Origin: Microlunatus panaciterrae
GTDB taxonomy: Bacteria > Actinomycetota > Actinomycetes > Propionibacteriales > Propionibacteriaceae
Length of the DNA: 64,000 bases
Assembly: GCF_016907535.1 (NCBI RefSeq)
Contig: NZ_JAFBCF010000001.1
Location: forward strand, 1 to 64,000
Direction of reading: 5' to 3'
The notes under the pieces are model-generated. The model did no database searches. It was given only the letters and a program-made list of their open reading frames with translations, and was not told the origin of the DNA. Below, piece after piece: positions 35,040-42,819 of this stretch. The position numbers and the translations under genes are program-made. Positions within the stretch are counted from its first letter, which is position 1. Each line of letters begins with the position of its first letter.

Positions 35040-35182
35040 AACCGTCCGAGATCACAGGGGCAATCGCCTTCCTGGCCTCCGATGATGCATCATGGGTCAC
35101 CGGCGTCACATTGCCCGTCGACGGCGGTGCGCTCGCCGGTCCCCGGCACCTTCTCAGCCAGCTCACCGAAAGAGGGCCCTGA
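35040..35182 (+). pseudogene. Short-chain dehydrogenase C-terminal remnant
   Basis: Translation PSEITGAIAFLASDDASWVT then GVTLPVDGGALAG matches the last helix and strand of SDR proteins ((E)IA.AIAFLASDDAS.VTG..LPVDGG). Upstream of about 35040 no SDR similarity remains and there is no Rossmann GxxxGxG start. Its stop overlaps the start of the next gene (TGATG), so the remnant is the tail of a lost operon partner. Confidence 0.65.
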
Positions 35183-35502
35183 TGTCTCCTTCACCCGTTG
35201 TCGTGATCGCCACCTTCGAGGCCGCCGAGGGACGGCTGGACGATCTTCGCCAGGCACTGGTGGAGGCCATCCCCGCGGTGCACGCCGAGCCCGGTTGCCA
35301 GCTCTATGCCATCCACGACGCCGACGACTCGAGGATCTACATGATCGAGAAGTGGGACAGCCAGGCCGACCTCGACCGGCACGCCCAGGGCGAGGCGGTG
35401 CAGGAGCTGCGTGCCCTGGTGGCCGGAAAGACGACCAACCCCGCCCCGCTGATCCTCCTCAGCCCCATTCCGGCGGGAACCGCCGAACAGGGTCAGCTCT
35501 AG
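35182..35502 (+). CDS. ABM-domain quinol monooxygenase-like protein
   Basis: 106 residues, YgiN/ABM dimeric alpha-beta barrel. Patterns: VVVIATFEAAEGRLDDLRQAL, EPGCQLYAIHDADDSRIYMIEKWDSQADLDRHAQG, the usual conserved Glu/Trp/His segment. Such proteins oxidise quinols or act in polyketide tailoring. ATG 35182 overlaps the stop of the SDR remnant, so this may be the surviving member of a decayed oxidoreductase operon. Confidence 0.85.
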   Translation: MSPSPVVVIATFEAAEGRLDDLRQALVEAIPAVHAEPGCQLYAIHDADDSRIYMIEKWDSQADLDRHAQGEAVQELRALVAGKTTNPAPLILLSPIPAGTAEQGQL

Positions 35503-35635
35503 CAGCCGTCGGCCGGACGGCAGGAGATCGGGGCCGGCAGCATCAGAGCCCTGGCGCCACTGCGTCCGCGGTGGTGACGGTCAAATACGTCGAGTCGTGG
35601 TGGCCACCCCGGGCGCTGGGCCCTAGGCTCGGGGG

Positions 35636-36256
35636 ATGGCGAGATACTTCGACGTCCACCCGGTCAATCCGCAGCGGCGTGCGATCAGCCAGGTCGTCGA
35701 CCTGGTCCGAGCCGGCGGCCTCATCGCCTACCCCACCGACTCCTGTTACGCGTTGGGCTGTCAGCTGGGCAACCGGGAGGGGCTGGACCGGATCCGCGCC
35801 ATCCGGCAACTGGACGACAAGCACCACTTCACGCTGGTGTGTCGGGACTTCGCCCAGCTGGGCCAGTTCGTGCACATCGACAATGACGTGTTCCGTAGCA
35901 TCAAGGCCGTCACCCCGGGCAGCTACACTTTCATCCTGCCAGCGACCAAGGAAGTGCCACGGCGACTGATGCACCCCAAGAAGAAGACGGTGGGGGTCAG
36001 GATCCCGGACCACGTCGTGGCTCAGGCCATCCTGGCCGAACTGGGGGAGCCGCTGCTCTCCAGCACCCTGCTGCTGCCTGACCAGGAGGAGCCGTTGACC
36101 CAGGGTTGGGAGATCAAGGAACGGCTGGATCTGCTGGTGGACGCGGTGATCGACTCGGGCGACTGCGGCTCCGAGCCCACCACCGTCGTTGATTTCTCCT
36201 CGGGCGAGCCGGAGATCGTGCGCCGAGGCACCGGGGACCCGTCCCCGTTCGAGTGA
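35636..36256 (+). CDS. YciO/YrdC/Sua5-family protein
   Basis: 206 residues. The YrdC fold is indicated by GGLIAYPTDSCYALGCQLGN and IRAIRQLDDKHHFTLVCRDF, then TVGVRIPDHVVAQAILAELGEPLLSST. The family includes L-threonylcarbamoyladenylate synthase (TsaC/Sua5), which makes the tRNA t6A precursor; the D-DKHHFTL variant and short length point to the YciO branch, whose role is less certain. TAGGCT (35624-35629) is 6 nt before ATG 35636: leaderless. Confidence 0.85.
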   Translation: MARYFDVHPVNPQRRAISQVVDLVRAGGLIAYPTDSCYALGCQLGNREGLDRIRAIRQLDDKHHFTLVCRDFAQLGQFVHIDNDVFRSIKAVTPGSYTFILPATKEVPRRLMHPKKKTVGVRIPDHVVAQAILAELGEPLLSSTLLLPDQEEPLTQGWEIKERLDLLVDAVIDSGDCGSEPTTVVDFSSGEPEIVRRGTGDPSPFE

Positions 36257-36337
36257 GCCTTCCGCGGAAGGTACGCGAGCGGCGTTCTCGAGCCTGACCT
36301 CAACGTCGTGCCAGCCCGGTACCAAGGCGGCTAGGGG

Positions 36338-37273
36338 CTAGGGCCCGACCGGTCGGGTGTAGGCGAGGTTGTTCGCGGTGTCGGCGACCAGCTGTCCGAC
36401 CAACATCACCGGACAAGGTGCCTGCAGCATGACCGCCGTCGCCACCGGGCCGGTACGGATGCTGATCGGGTCCGCCGACGTGTGTGAACCCACCACCATC
36501 AGGTCGGTCGGTCGAGCCTCCCGCACGAGCGACTCCACCGCCTCGGCATCCAGATAGTGCAGCGTCACTGACACCCGAGGGTAGGCGCGTTCGATGTCCG
36601 TCACGGCCCGCAGCACGTCTGCGCGGTCGGGCGGTACCGTGCGCGATTGGGCCGCGAGCGATCGCACCGGGTTGGCCGTGACCACCGACAGTGACGCCCT
36701 ACGCATGCTCGCCTCCGCCGCTGCCGCGGCCAACGCGATCTGACTGACCTCGCTGCCGGACCAGCCCACCACCACCCCCGATGGCTTGGCTGACAGCTCT
36801 GGTGGTCGGCTGACCAGGACGACCGGACACCGTGCGTGCACCGCTACCCGGTTTTCGATGGCGCCGAGTGCCCCATGGGCCGCCGGGGACTTGGTCCGGT
36901 CGACGCCGAGCACCAGCAGAGCCGCGGTGCCGGTGAGTCGGATCAGCTCGTCTCGGACCTGCCCCCCGAGCAGCTGGGTGGTGACCGCCACCGAGGGCCG
37001 TCGGCTGGAAGCGGCCTGAGCCGCCTCGGCCAACAGATCGTCACAACACTGGTGGTCAGCGCCTTTCCCGGCTGACTGAGGGGCATGGACGTGCACGATC
37101 TCCAGAGGGCTGCGCCGGAGGTGGGCCTCATCCACGGCCCAGAGCAGCGCGGCCCGCGAGACCTGGGAGCCGTCGATGCCGACGGCGACCGACCCCGCCC
37201 AAACCGGCGACGCAGGCGTTTCCTGCCATCCGCTGGGGTGCGGGTGACTTCTCCACGTCAGCCTGGTGGTCAT
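36338..37273 (-). CDS. Tandem universal stress protein
   Basis: 311 residues with two USP domains (about 28-155 and 165-300). Each shows a beta-alpha start (SVAVGIDGSQVSRAALLWAVDEA; GVVVGWSGSEVSQIALAAAAAEA) and a terminal strand (CPVVLVSR; CPVMLVGQ). The second has the GSHTS...G ATP-loop-like motif; the first is more degenerate. Members bind ATP and are often hypoxia- or stress-induced in actinobacteria. It lies directly behind the PPOX-like gene (TGA-C-ATG), so they are coupled. Confidence 0.88.
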   Translation of the reverse strand: MTTRLTWRSHPHPSGWQETPASPVWAGSVAVGIDGSQVSRAALLWAVDEAHLRRSPLEIVHVHAPQSAGKGADHQCCDDLLAEAAQAASSRRPSVAVTTQLLGGQVRDELIRLTGTAALLVLGVDRTKSPAAHGALGAIENRVAVHARCPVVLVSRPPELSAKPSGVVVGWSGSEVSQIALAAAAAEASMRRASLSVVTANPVRSLAAQSRTVPPDRADVLRAVTDIERAYPRVSVTLHYLDAEAVESLVREARPTDLMVVGSHTSADPISIRTGPVATAVMLQAPCPVMLVGQLVADTANNLAYTRPVGP

Positions 37274-37274
37274 G

Positions 37275-37715
37275 TCAGCTCGGAAGAACCCGCCGACCGC
37301 TGAGGTCGGCTAGGGGAATCTGGAGGAAGAGGTCGCGCAGACCTTCCGGCCACGGGTCGGGTGTCTCTTCGATGGTGAGAGCCCGCAGTTCCTCGACCGT
37401 CACCGGCTCTGCCAGTCCGGTGACCAGCACGCTCCAGCCGCCATGGAAGAACTCATCGATCTCGTCGACCTCAAACGCCACCATCCGAGCCCGGGAGTAG
37501 CGTCCCGGCTCGCGCTCCGGGTCCGTGCGAAAGATCAGGCTGAGGTCGGTGACAACGTAGTTCATCGGCACCACTCTGGGTCCATTCGGACCGTTGTACG
37601 CGAGCCGCCCGACATGTTTGGCGCCGAGCAACTCCAGGCACTCCCGCCGGGTGAGCTCATCCAGGTGTGCCCCCCGCGCGAGCTTCTCCCACCAAGCCTT
37701 CGGCGAAGTTGTCAT
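37275..37715 (-). CDS. PPOX/FMN-binding split-barrel protein (first)
   Basis: About 147 residues of a pyridoxamine-5-phosphate-oxidase-like flavin or F420-binding split barrel: CLELLGAKHVGRLAYNGPNGPRVVPMNYVV, LSLIFRT, MVAFEVDEIDEFFHGGWSVLVTGLAEPV. AAGGAGG precedes the start region; ATG 37715 or 37727 are possible, the latter too close to the ribosome site. Together with USP and the next PPOX gene it resembles dormancy-regulon sets of actinobacteria. Confidence 0.82.
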   Translation of the reverse strand: MTTSPKAWWEKLARGAHLDELTRRECLELLGAKHVGRLAYNGPNGPRVVPMNYVVTDLSLIFRTDPEREPGRYSRARMVAFEVDEIDEFFHGGWSVLVTGLAEPVTVEELRALTIEETPDPWPEGLRDLFLQIPLADLSGRRVLPS

Positions 37716-37739
37716 CTGAATCACCATCCTCCTTGATCT

Positions 37740-38174
37740 TCAGTCGCGGCGGAAGCCGTGGATAACGCGCAGCGGAAGGCCGATGTAGCTGGTCGATATT
37801 CCAGCGGGCCAGATCTCGGGCTCCTGGGTCATCCCCAGCAGCCGGGCCTCAGCAACCGTCAGCCGGGCCGCGGTGCCACGGACCTGCACCGTCCAGTGGG
37901 CCTCCTCAGAGACTCCGGTGCCATCCACCTCGAAGAGCACCTCGTTTCCCGGCGCGTATTGCGTGACCTCGTTGTAAGCGGCCGTTCTGATGATGATGTG
38001 GGTCGGGGTGGTGACGTAGTGCACCGGCAGCATCCGCTCACCTCGCCCGGTCAGATAGACCAGACGTCCTTCGCAGCGTGCCTTCAGCAGTGCACGACAA
38101 CTTTCCTCGTCCAGCCTCTGGCCATGCTGCTGCGCCTGCCGCAGTGTCTCGGTCATCCGTGTTGTGGTGAGCAT
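37740..38174 (-). CDS. PPOX/FMN-binding split-barrel protein (second)
   Basis: 144 residues from ATG 38174, which has an excellent GGAGGTGG ribosome site. Same fold as the next gene downstream: ALLKARCEGRLVYLTGRGERMLPVHYVTTP, IIIRTAAYNEVTQYAPGNEVLFEVDGTGV, HWTVQVRGTAARLT. Upstream open sequence to 38480 is antisense to the aldo/keto reductase and not coding. Two such genes with a tandem USP suggest a low-oxygen or stress operon. Confidence 0.85.
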   Translation of the reverse strand: MLTTTRMTETLRQAQQHGQRLDEESCRALLKARCEGRLVYLTGRGERMLPVHYVTTPTHIIIRTAAYNEVTQYAPGNEVLFEVDGTGVSEEAHWTVQVRGTAARLTVAEARLLGMTQEPEIWPAGISTSYIGLPLRVIHGFRRD

Positions 38175-38269
38175 GTAGGTCGCCACCTCCTGGACTCCAC
38201 TGTGATCGAACGGCAGCCGAGAGCCCAGAGGCTTTGCACCCACTGACCTGGGACCAAAGTCCCCGGGGC

Positions 38270-39220
38270 TCAGGAAGGCGGTTCGAGCCAGTGCTCGGGG
38301 GCGGGTGCCAGCTCCTCCAGGGCCGGCCACAGATCCGCCGGGATGCTGAGCTCTGACCACTCCACCGCCTGCTGCAGCGAGTCGACGGTCGAGGCTCCGA
38401 CGACGGTGCTGTGGATACGCGGCTCGCGCATGGAGAACTGGAGCGCAGCGGCTCCGAGCGGGACGTCGTGTTCGGCGCACAGCCGCGTCATGGCAGCGAC
38501 GCTGCTCAACACTTCGGGTGCGGCTGGGCCGTAGCAGTACAGACCGGCGAACCTTGGGTCGCCGGTCAGGATGCCGCCGCCGTAAGGTGCCGCGTTCGTG
38601 ACGCCGAGACCGAGCTCGGCCGCCCGGTTCAGCAGGATGTCGGCGGACCGGTCGACCAGGGTGAAGCGGTTGTGAGTGATCAGCGTGTCGAAGACGCCCA
38701 GGTCGAGATAGCGCAGGATGGTCGGGGCGTGCCCACCGGAGATGCCGATCCAGCGGGCCAACCCGCGCTCCTTCATCTGGCGCAGCGCCTCGACTGCACC
38801 GCCCGGTCCGCTGAGCTCGTCGAAGTCGGCCAGTTCAGGATCGTGCAGGAAGAGGACGTCGATGGTCTCCAGGCCGAGCCGGTGACGGGACTCCTCGAGC
38901 GATCGCCACATCCTCTCGGCCGAGAACGATCCGGTGTCGAGGTCGCGGTCCAGCTTGGTCTGGATGACGAGCCCCGGCGGCGGACCGCCCAGCGCCGCCA
39001 GAGCACGACCGATCAGCGCCTCGGCGCGCGAACCGCCGTACTCGTTGGAGGTGTCGATGAAGTTGATGCCCGCCGGTCGCTCTGTGAGCACCTTCTCGGC
39101 GAGCGTCAGCAACCGTCGGTCCCGCTGTTGATCATCTTCCCCCGGCTTCGGCGGCCCCCAGGAGGACGTGCCGATGCACAATGCTGAGACTTCCAGGCCG
39201 GTACGGCCATAGCTGACCAT
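38270..39220 (-). CDS. Aldo/keto reductase (D-threo-aldose dehydrogenase-like)
   Basis: 316 residues from ATG 39220, with GAGGAGG 7 nt upstream. TIM-barrel AKR with the tetrad Asp and Tyr in FIDTSNEYGGSRAE, Lys in VIQTKLDRD and His in FLHDPELADF. GGGILTGDPRF and a C-terminal NADP-region VVGASTVDSLQQAVE are present. Closest general type is the sugar-dehydrogenase AKR branch. The open frame runs on upstream through the repeat cluster at 39.3-39.6 kb, but that part is translated repeat. Confidence 0.88.
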   Translation of the reverse strand: MVSYGRTGLEVSALCIGTSSWGPPKPGEDDQQRDRRLLTLAEKVLTERPAGINFIDTSNEYGGSRAEALIGRALAALGGPPPGLVIQTKLDRDLDTGSFSAERMWRSLEESRHRLGLETIDVLFLHDPELADFDELSGPGGAVEALRQMKERGLARWIGISGGHAPTILRYLDLGVFDTLITHNRFTLVDRSADILLNRAAELGLGVTNAAPYGGGILTGDPRFAGLYCYGPAAPEVLSSVAAMTRLCAEHDVPLGAAALQFSMREPRIHSTVVGASTVDSLQQAVEWSELSIPADLWPALEELAPAPEHWLEPPS

Positions 39221-39267
39221 GAAGATCCTCCTCGGGGCGACTTCCCCTGATCGTAGTGCCGTCGCGC

Positions 39268-39600
39268 CACGTGTCCTGAGCCTGTCGAAGGAACGTGTCC
39301 TGGGCCTCTCGAAGGACCAGAACGGAGGCCCTTCGACAAGCTCAGGGCACGGAAACAAGCTCAGGACGCGCGCACCACGTGTCCTGAGCTTGTCGAAGGA
39401 CGAGAACGGGTGCCCTTCGACAAGCTCAGGGCACGGAAACAAGCTCAGGACGCGCGCACCACGTGTCCTGAGCTTGTCGAAGGACGAGAACGGGTGCCCT
39501 TCGACAAGCTCAGGGCACGGAAACAAGCTCAGGACGCGCGCACCACGTGTCCTGAGCTTGTCGAAGGACGAGAACGGGTGCCCTTCGACAAGCTCAGGGC
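39268..39600. repeat. 84-bp tandem repeat of dispersed palindromic elements
   Basis: Four units in 84-bp register: the segment GCCCTTCGACAAGCTCAGGG recurs at 39328, 39412, 39496 and 39580. Each unit holds one CCTGAGCTTGTCGAAGG and one inverted CCTTCGACAAGCTCAGG, so every unit can form a strong hairpin. The last three units are essentially identical. The cluster lies upstream of the aldo/keto reductase start and downstream of the MFS stop. Confidence 0.9.
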
Positions 39601-39722
39601 ACGGAAACAAGCTCAGGGCACGGAAACAAGCTCAGGGCACGGAAACAAGCTCAGGGCACGGAAACAAGCTCAGGGCACGGAAACAAGCTCAGGGCACGGA
39701 AACAAGCTCAGGGCACGAAAGG
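39590..39722. repeat. 19-bp tandem repeat, seven units
   Basis: AAGCTCAGGGCACGGAAAC recurs every 19 nt at 39590, 39609, 39628, 39647, 39666, 39685 and 39704, identical apart from the last bases. It derives from the end of the 84-bp unit and stops 2 nt before the MFS gene stop codon. Confidence 0.92.
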
Positions 39723-39723
39723 C

Positions 39724-40980
39724 TCAGGACGCCTCGACCCGCGCAGGCTTCATCCGGGCGAAGATCAGCGTGATGGGGACAGTGACGACGGCCGACGCCA
39801 GAAGGGTGGTCCGGACCGATGTCCGGTTTCCCAGCAGACCCAGGGGAGGACCGCCGACGACCTGCCCGATCGCGTTCGCCTGACCGTTCATGGAAAGTAC
39901 GGTGGCACGGACGTGTGACTCGACGTTGCGGTTGAGCCAGGCCGCCTGGATCGGAATCGCCACCGCCTCGGCGGCGCCTTTGACCCAGAGCGCTGCAAGC
40001 GCGAGCCAGAGGTTGCCCGAGAGCGCCAAGCCGACAATGCCCGCCGTTTGCACCGCGCTCAGCAGAGCCAGCAGGCGGCGGGGGTGCAGCGCGCTCACGC
40101 GCGCCGGACTGATCCGGTTGACCGCGAGCGACGCCAGCAACGAGACGAGGGTGCCCACCAGCGAGAAGACGGCGAACCACACGACAGGCTCGTGGCTCCC
40201 GAACAGGGTAGGCAACGCGAAGTCCTTCAGTATCCGTACGGTCCAGAGCCGGTCGAAGGCCTCACTGGCCAGACCGGCGATCAGACTGATCAGGAAAAGC
40301 GATCGGACGACGGCGCGACGCCGCACCAAGGCGAGACCGCCGACGAAGCTGCGGCCCATCGCCTCGAAGCTGTCGCGCTCGTGGCGAGGGACCGGGTGGA
40401 AGTGATCCTCCGGCATGGTGAGGACCAACCATCCCGCGAGAAGCAGGAAGCCGGCCCCGGACAGCACCATCGGAGTCCGGATGTCGACGATGCCCAGCAG
40501 GCCTGCGGCGACAGTGCCGGCGAAGGTGGCCCCGAGGCTGATCTGCTGGGCCCGTGTGAAGACGGGCGCCATCTCTTCTGCGCCCTGCTCGTCGGTGATC
40601 CAGGCTTCAGTGGCTCCCGACGTGAAGGTGTAGCCGACACCCCAGATGAGCTGAACCGCCAGCATCGCTGCGAAGGTCGGCACCATCCCCTGGAGCAGGA
40701 AAGCACACCCGATCAGCACGAGGCCGATGAGGATCGAGAGCCGTCGACTGTGCAGGTCGGCGACGATGCCGGTCGGGATCTCGAAGAGGAAGCAGGTCAC
40801 CTCCAGCACGGTGCCGACGAGGACCATCTGGAGCGGATCCAGACCGACGACGGTGACCATGTAGACGAGGTTGACGGTGAACGTGAGCGCATAGAGGAGG
40901 GTCGAAGCGGCGGTCAGGATGAAGAAGCTGGGTACGGGCGCGACAGGACGTCGGGCGTGCACCAGCAGAGTCGTGAGCAC
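39724..40980 (-). CDS. MFS transporter
   Basis: 418 residues, twelve helices. The loop 2-3 motif is recognisable (EIPTGIVADLHSRRLSILIG, a G-x-x-x-D-x-x-x-R-R type signature). The family exports drugs or metabolites; substrate unknown. GTG 40980 is preceded by CAGGAGA. The 3' end is directly flanked by the 19-bp repeat array, so expansion of that array would quickly reach the coding sequence. Confidence 0.88.
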   Translation of the reverse strand: MLTTLLVHARRPVAPVPSFFILTAASTLLYALTFTVNLVYMVTVVGLDPLQMVLVGTVLEVTCFLFEIPTGIVADLHSRRLSILIGLVLIGCAFLLQGMVPTFAAMLAVQLIWGVGYTFTSGATEAWITDEQGAEEMAPVFTRAQQISLGATFAGTVAAGLLGIVDIRTPMVLSGAGFLLLAGWLVLTMPEDHFHPVPRHERDSFEAMGRSFVGGLALVRRRAVVRSLFLISLIAGLASEAFDRLWTVRILKDFALPTLFGSHEPVVWFAVFSLVGTLVSLLASLAVNRISPARVSALHPRRLLALLSAVQTAGIVGLALSGNLWLALAALWVKGAAEAVAIPIQAAWLNRNVESHVRATVLSMNGQANAIGQVVGGPPLGLLGNRTSVRTTLLASAVVTVPITLIFARMKPARVEAS

Positions 40981-41314
40981 GTCAGGTTCTCCTGAGAGGT
41001 CGAGGCGCAGAGGAAAGCGGCCGCGATCGGTCGCAGCCGGTCACGTGACGTGCGCATGGGCCCCAGACCCGTGCCATCGTGGTGACGCTCGGGGATAGCT
41101 GTTGCGGGCGCACGCTTTCAGGATGAGGCTGACATGGCGCTCAAACTACCCGTGCCCGCTGCCGGTTCGCCAGGCATTTTCTTTACCCATCCGCGTCGTG
41201 AGCAGTGTTACCGCGTCGTGAGCCGGTGTAACCGCGTCGTGAGCCGGTCGAACGACCTCCGCCCGCGTGGGTCGTTAGCGGGCAGGACGCGCGGCGTGCA
41301 ATAGGCTGCTGCGG
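40981..41314. other. Intergenic region with short direct repeats
   Basis: About 330 bases between the MFS gene (minus) and the mraY unit (plus). No gene recognised. CCGCGTCGTGAGC occurs three times at 41191, 41211 and 41232 (20-21-bp spacing), partly as CCGCGTCGTGAGCCGGTGTA; binding sites or a small tandem repeat are both possible. Confidence 0.5.
41302..41307 (+). promoter_or_regulatory. Putative leaderless -10 box for the small ORF and mraY
   Basis: TAGGCT, 7 nt before the ATG of the small upstream ORF, the same geometry as several other promoters in this window. Confidence 0.45.
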
Positions 41315-41413
41315 ATGAAACGGACTGGGCAGGTACCGAGGCGGCTGGCGTGCGACAGGCGGCCGCACAGGCTGTCATCGCCTGAGGTCACCGGCGTGGG
41401 CTCGCTGCGGTGA
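41315..41413 (+). CDS. Small Arg-rich upstream ORF coupled to mraY
   Basis: 32 codons, basic (many Arg), starting [19 protein letters not shown] and ending in GSLR. The stop overlaps the mraY start as GTGA (mraY GTG 41410, stop TGA 41411-41413), and the ATG stands 7 nt after a -10-like TAGGCT. This geometry suggests a leaderless uORF that delivers ribosomes to mraY. No family is recognised; it could be only a translational leader. Confidence 0.45.
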   Translation: MKRTGQVPRRLACDRRPHRLSSPEVTGVGSLR

Positions 41414-42513
41414 TCGCCCTCCTGATCGGCGGCGGCTTTTCGCTCGCCTTCACCCTGCTCTCCACGCCGCATTTCGTCCGGCTCTTCCGCCGACTCGGCT
41501 GGGGACAGATGATCCGCGTCGACGGCCCCACCACGCACCAGACCAAACGCGGCACGCCGACCAAGGGCGGCCTCATCTTCGTCACCGGCGCCGTGCTGGG
41601 CTACTTCCTGGCTCATTTGATCGCGCGTGGCACGCCGGTGACCGCGAGTGGGTTGCTGGTCATGCTGATGATGGTCGGGCTCGGGGTGGTCGGCTTCCTC
41701 GACGACTTCGCCAAGACACGCAAACAGCAGAGCCTCGGACTGGGTGGCTGGCAGAAGGTGGCCGGTCAGGTGGTCGTGGCGACCGCGTTCGCGCTGCTGG
41801 CTCTCCAGTTCCGCGAGGCCGGCACCGGGCTGACCCCGGCTTCCACGGCCATCTCGGTCGTACGTGACGTCGACTGGCTCGACTTCGTCCGGTTGGGCAC
41901 CGTGGTCGGGGTCACGTTGTACGTCGTCTGGGTCAACCTGCTCGTGGTCGCCACCTCCAACGCGGTCAACGTCACCGACGGCCTGGACGGCTTGGCGACC
42001 GGGGCGACGATCCTGGCCCTGTCGGCGTTCATCTTCATCGCGTTCTTCCAGTTCAAGGAGGCCTGTCACAACCTCCCGGCGGCCGACCCGATGCTGTACA
42101 AGTGCTATGAGGTCCGCGATCCGCTCGACCTGGCGGTGGCGGCCACCGCCCTTGCCGGCAGCCTGCTCGGGTTCTTGTGGTGGAACGCACCGCCAGCGCA
42201 GATCTTCATGGGGGACACCGGCTCGCTGGGTCTCGGTGGAGCGTTGGCAGCACTGGCCGTACTCACCCGGACCGAGCTGCTGCTGGTGCTGGTCGGAGGC
42301 CTCTACTGCATCATCACCGGCTCCGTCATCGTGCAACGTGCCTATTTCAAGCTGACCGGTGGTCGGCGGATCTTCCTGATGAGCCCGATCCACCATCACT
42401 TCGAGCTCAAGGGCTGGGCGCAGGTCACCATCACCATCCGGTTCTGGATCATCGCCGGCCTGTTCATGGTTGCCAGTGTCAGTGTCTTCTATCTGAGCTG
42501 GCTGGGCGCCTGA
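41410..42513 (+). CDS. mraY: Phospho-N-acetylmuramoyl-pentapeptide transferase (MraY), outside the dcw cluster
   Basis: 367 residues, ten membrane helices. Motifs: [28 protein letters not shown], the catalytic Asp region [25 protein letters not shown], and the C-terminal [12 protein letters not shown] with the MraY-specific HHH. It transfers phospho-MurNAc-pentapeptide to undecaprenyl phosphate to make lipid I. All signature residues seem present. Unlike the usual location it has no mur or fts neighbours: MFS lies upstream and the riboflavin operon downstream. It may be a second MraY or a relocated sole copy. GTG start, coupled to the small upstream ORF. Confidence 0.9.
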   Translation: MIALLIGGGFSLAFTLLSTPHFVRLFRRLGWGQMIRVDGPTTHQTKRGTPTKGGLIFVTGAVLGYFLAHLIARGTPVTASGLLVMLMMVGLGVVGFLDDFAKTRKQQSLGLGGWQKVAGQVVVATAFALLALQFREAGTGLTPASTAISVVRDVDWLDFVRLGTVVGVTLYVVWVNLLVVATSNAVNVTDGLDGLATGATILALSAFIFIAFFQFKEACHNLPAADPMLYKCYEVRDPLDLAVAATALAGSLLGFLWWNAPPAQIFMGDTGSLGLGGALAALAVLTRTELLLVLVGGLYCIITGSVIVQRAYFKLTGGRRIFLMSPIHHHFELKGWAQVTITIRFWIIAGLFMVASVSVFYLSWLGA

Positions 42514-42529
42514 CGCGTTCTGCGTGACA

Positions 42530-42535
42530 TACTGG
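42530..42535 (+). promoter_or_regulatory. Putative -10 box for the riboflavin operon
   Basis: TACTGG, 6 nt before the first base of the FMN aptamer. Confidence 0.4.
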
Positions 42536-42541
42536 TGCCAC

Positions 42542-42666
42542 GTGCTCCGGGGTCGGTGTAATTCCGAACCGGCGGTGATAGTCCGCGACCCGGCCGCAGC
42601 CAGCGGCCGGTTGACCTGGTGGAACTCCAGGACCGACGGTGAAAGTCCGGATGGGAGGCAGCACGC
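42542..42666 (+). promoter_or_regulatory. FMN riboswitch (RFN element)
   Basis: Classical RFN blocks in order: GTGCTCCGGGGTCGGTG, AATTCCGAACCGGCGGTGATAG, GTCCGCGACCC, a variable arm, GGTTGACCTGGTGGAACTCC, GACCGACGGTGAAAGTCC, GGATGGGAGGCAGCACG. It binds FMN and switches off riboflavin genes, here ribD-ribEBA-ribH. Confidence 0.97.
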
Positions 42667-42667
42667 G

Positions 42668-42713
42668 CGCAGGCCCGTCAGGGCGGCCTTGGCCGCTGTG
42701 GCTGCCTGCGTTT
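42668..42713 (+). terminator. Riboswitch expression-platform terminator
   Basis: CGCAGGC (42668-42674) pairs with GCCTGCG (42704-42710) around an inner GCGGCC/GGCCGC helix and is followed by TTT, directly behind the aptamer. Consistent with transcription termination when FMN is bound. Confidence 0.65.
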
Positions 42714-42819
42714 GGTGGCGCATGCGGCGACCACCCGCGGTCCGATTCTCGGACCCGGGCCCCGCACTGAGTCCTGATTGACGCCCCGGAGCTCGCCACC
42801 GACGAGCACGAGGGGCAGG

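Noticed and set aside
21989-39722. Arrays considered as CRISPR
   Set aside because: Units are contiguous tandem repeats without variable spacers, and no cas genes are present.
39219-39883. Open frames through the 84-bp and 19-bp repeats (PELVEG / SSGHGNKL translations)
   Set aside because: These frames are translated repeats without coding features.
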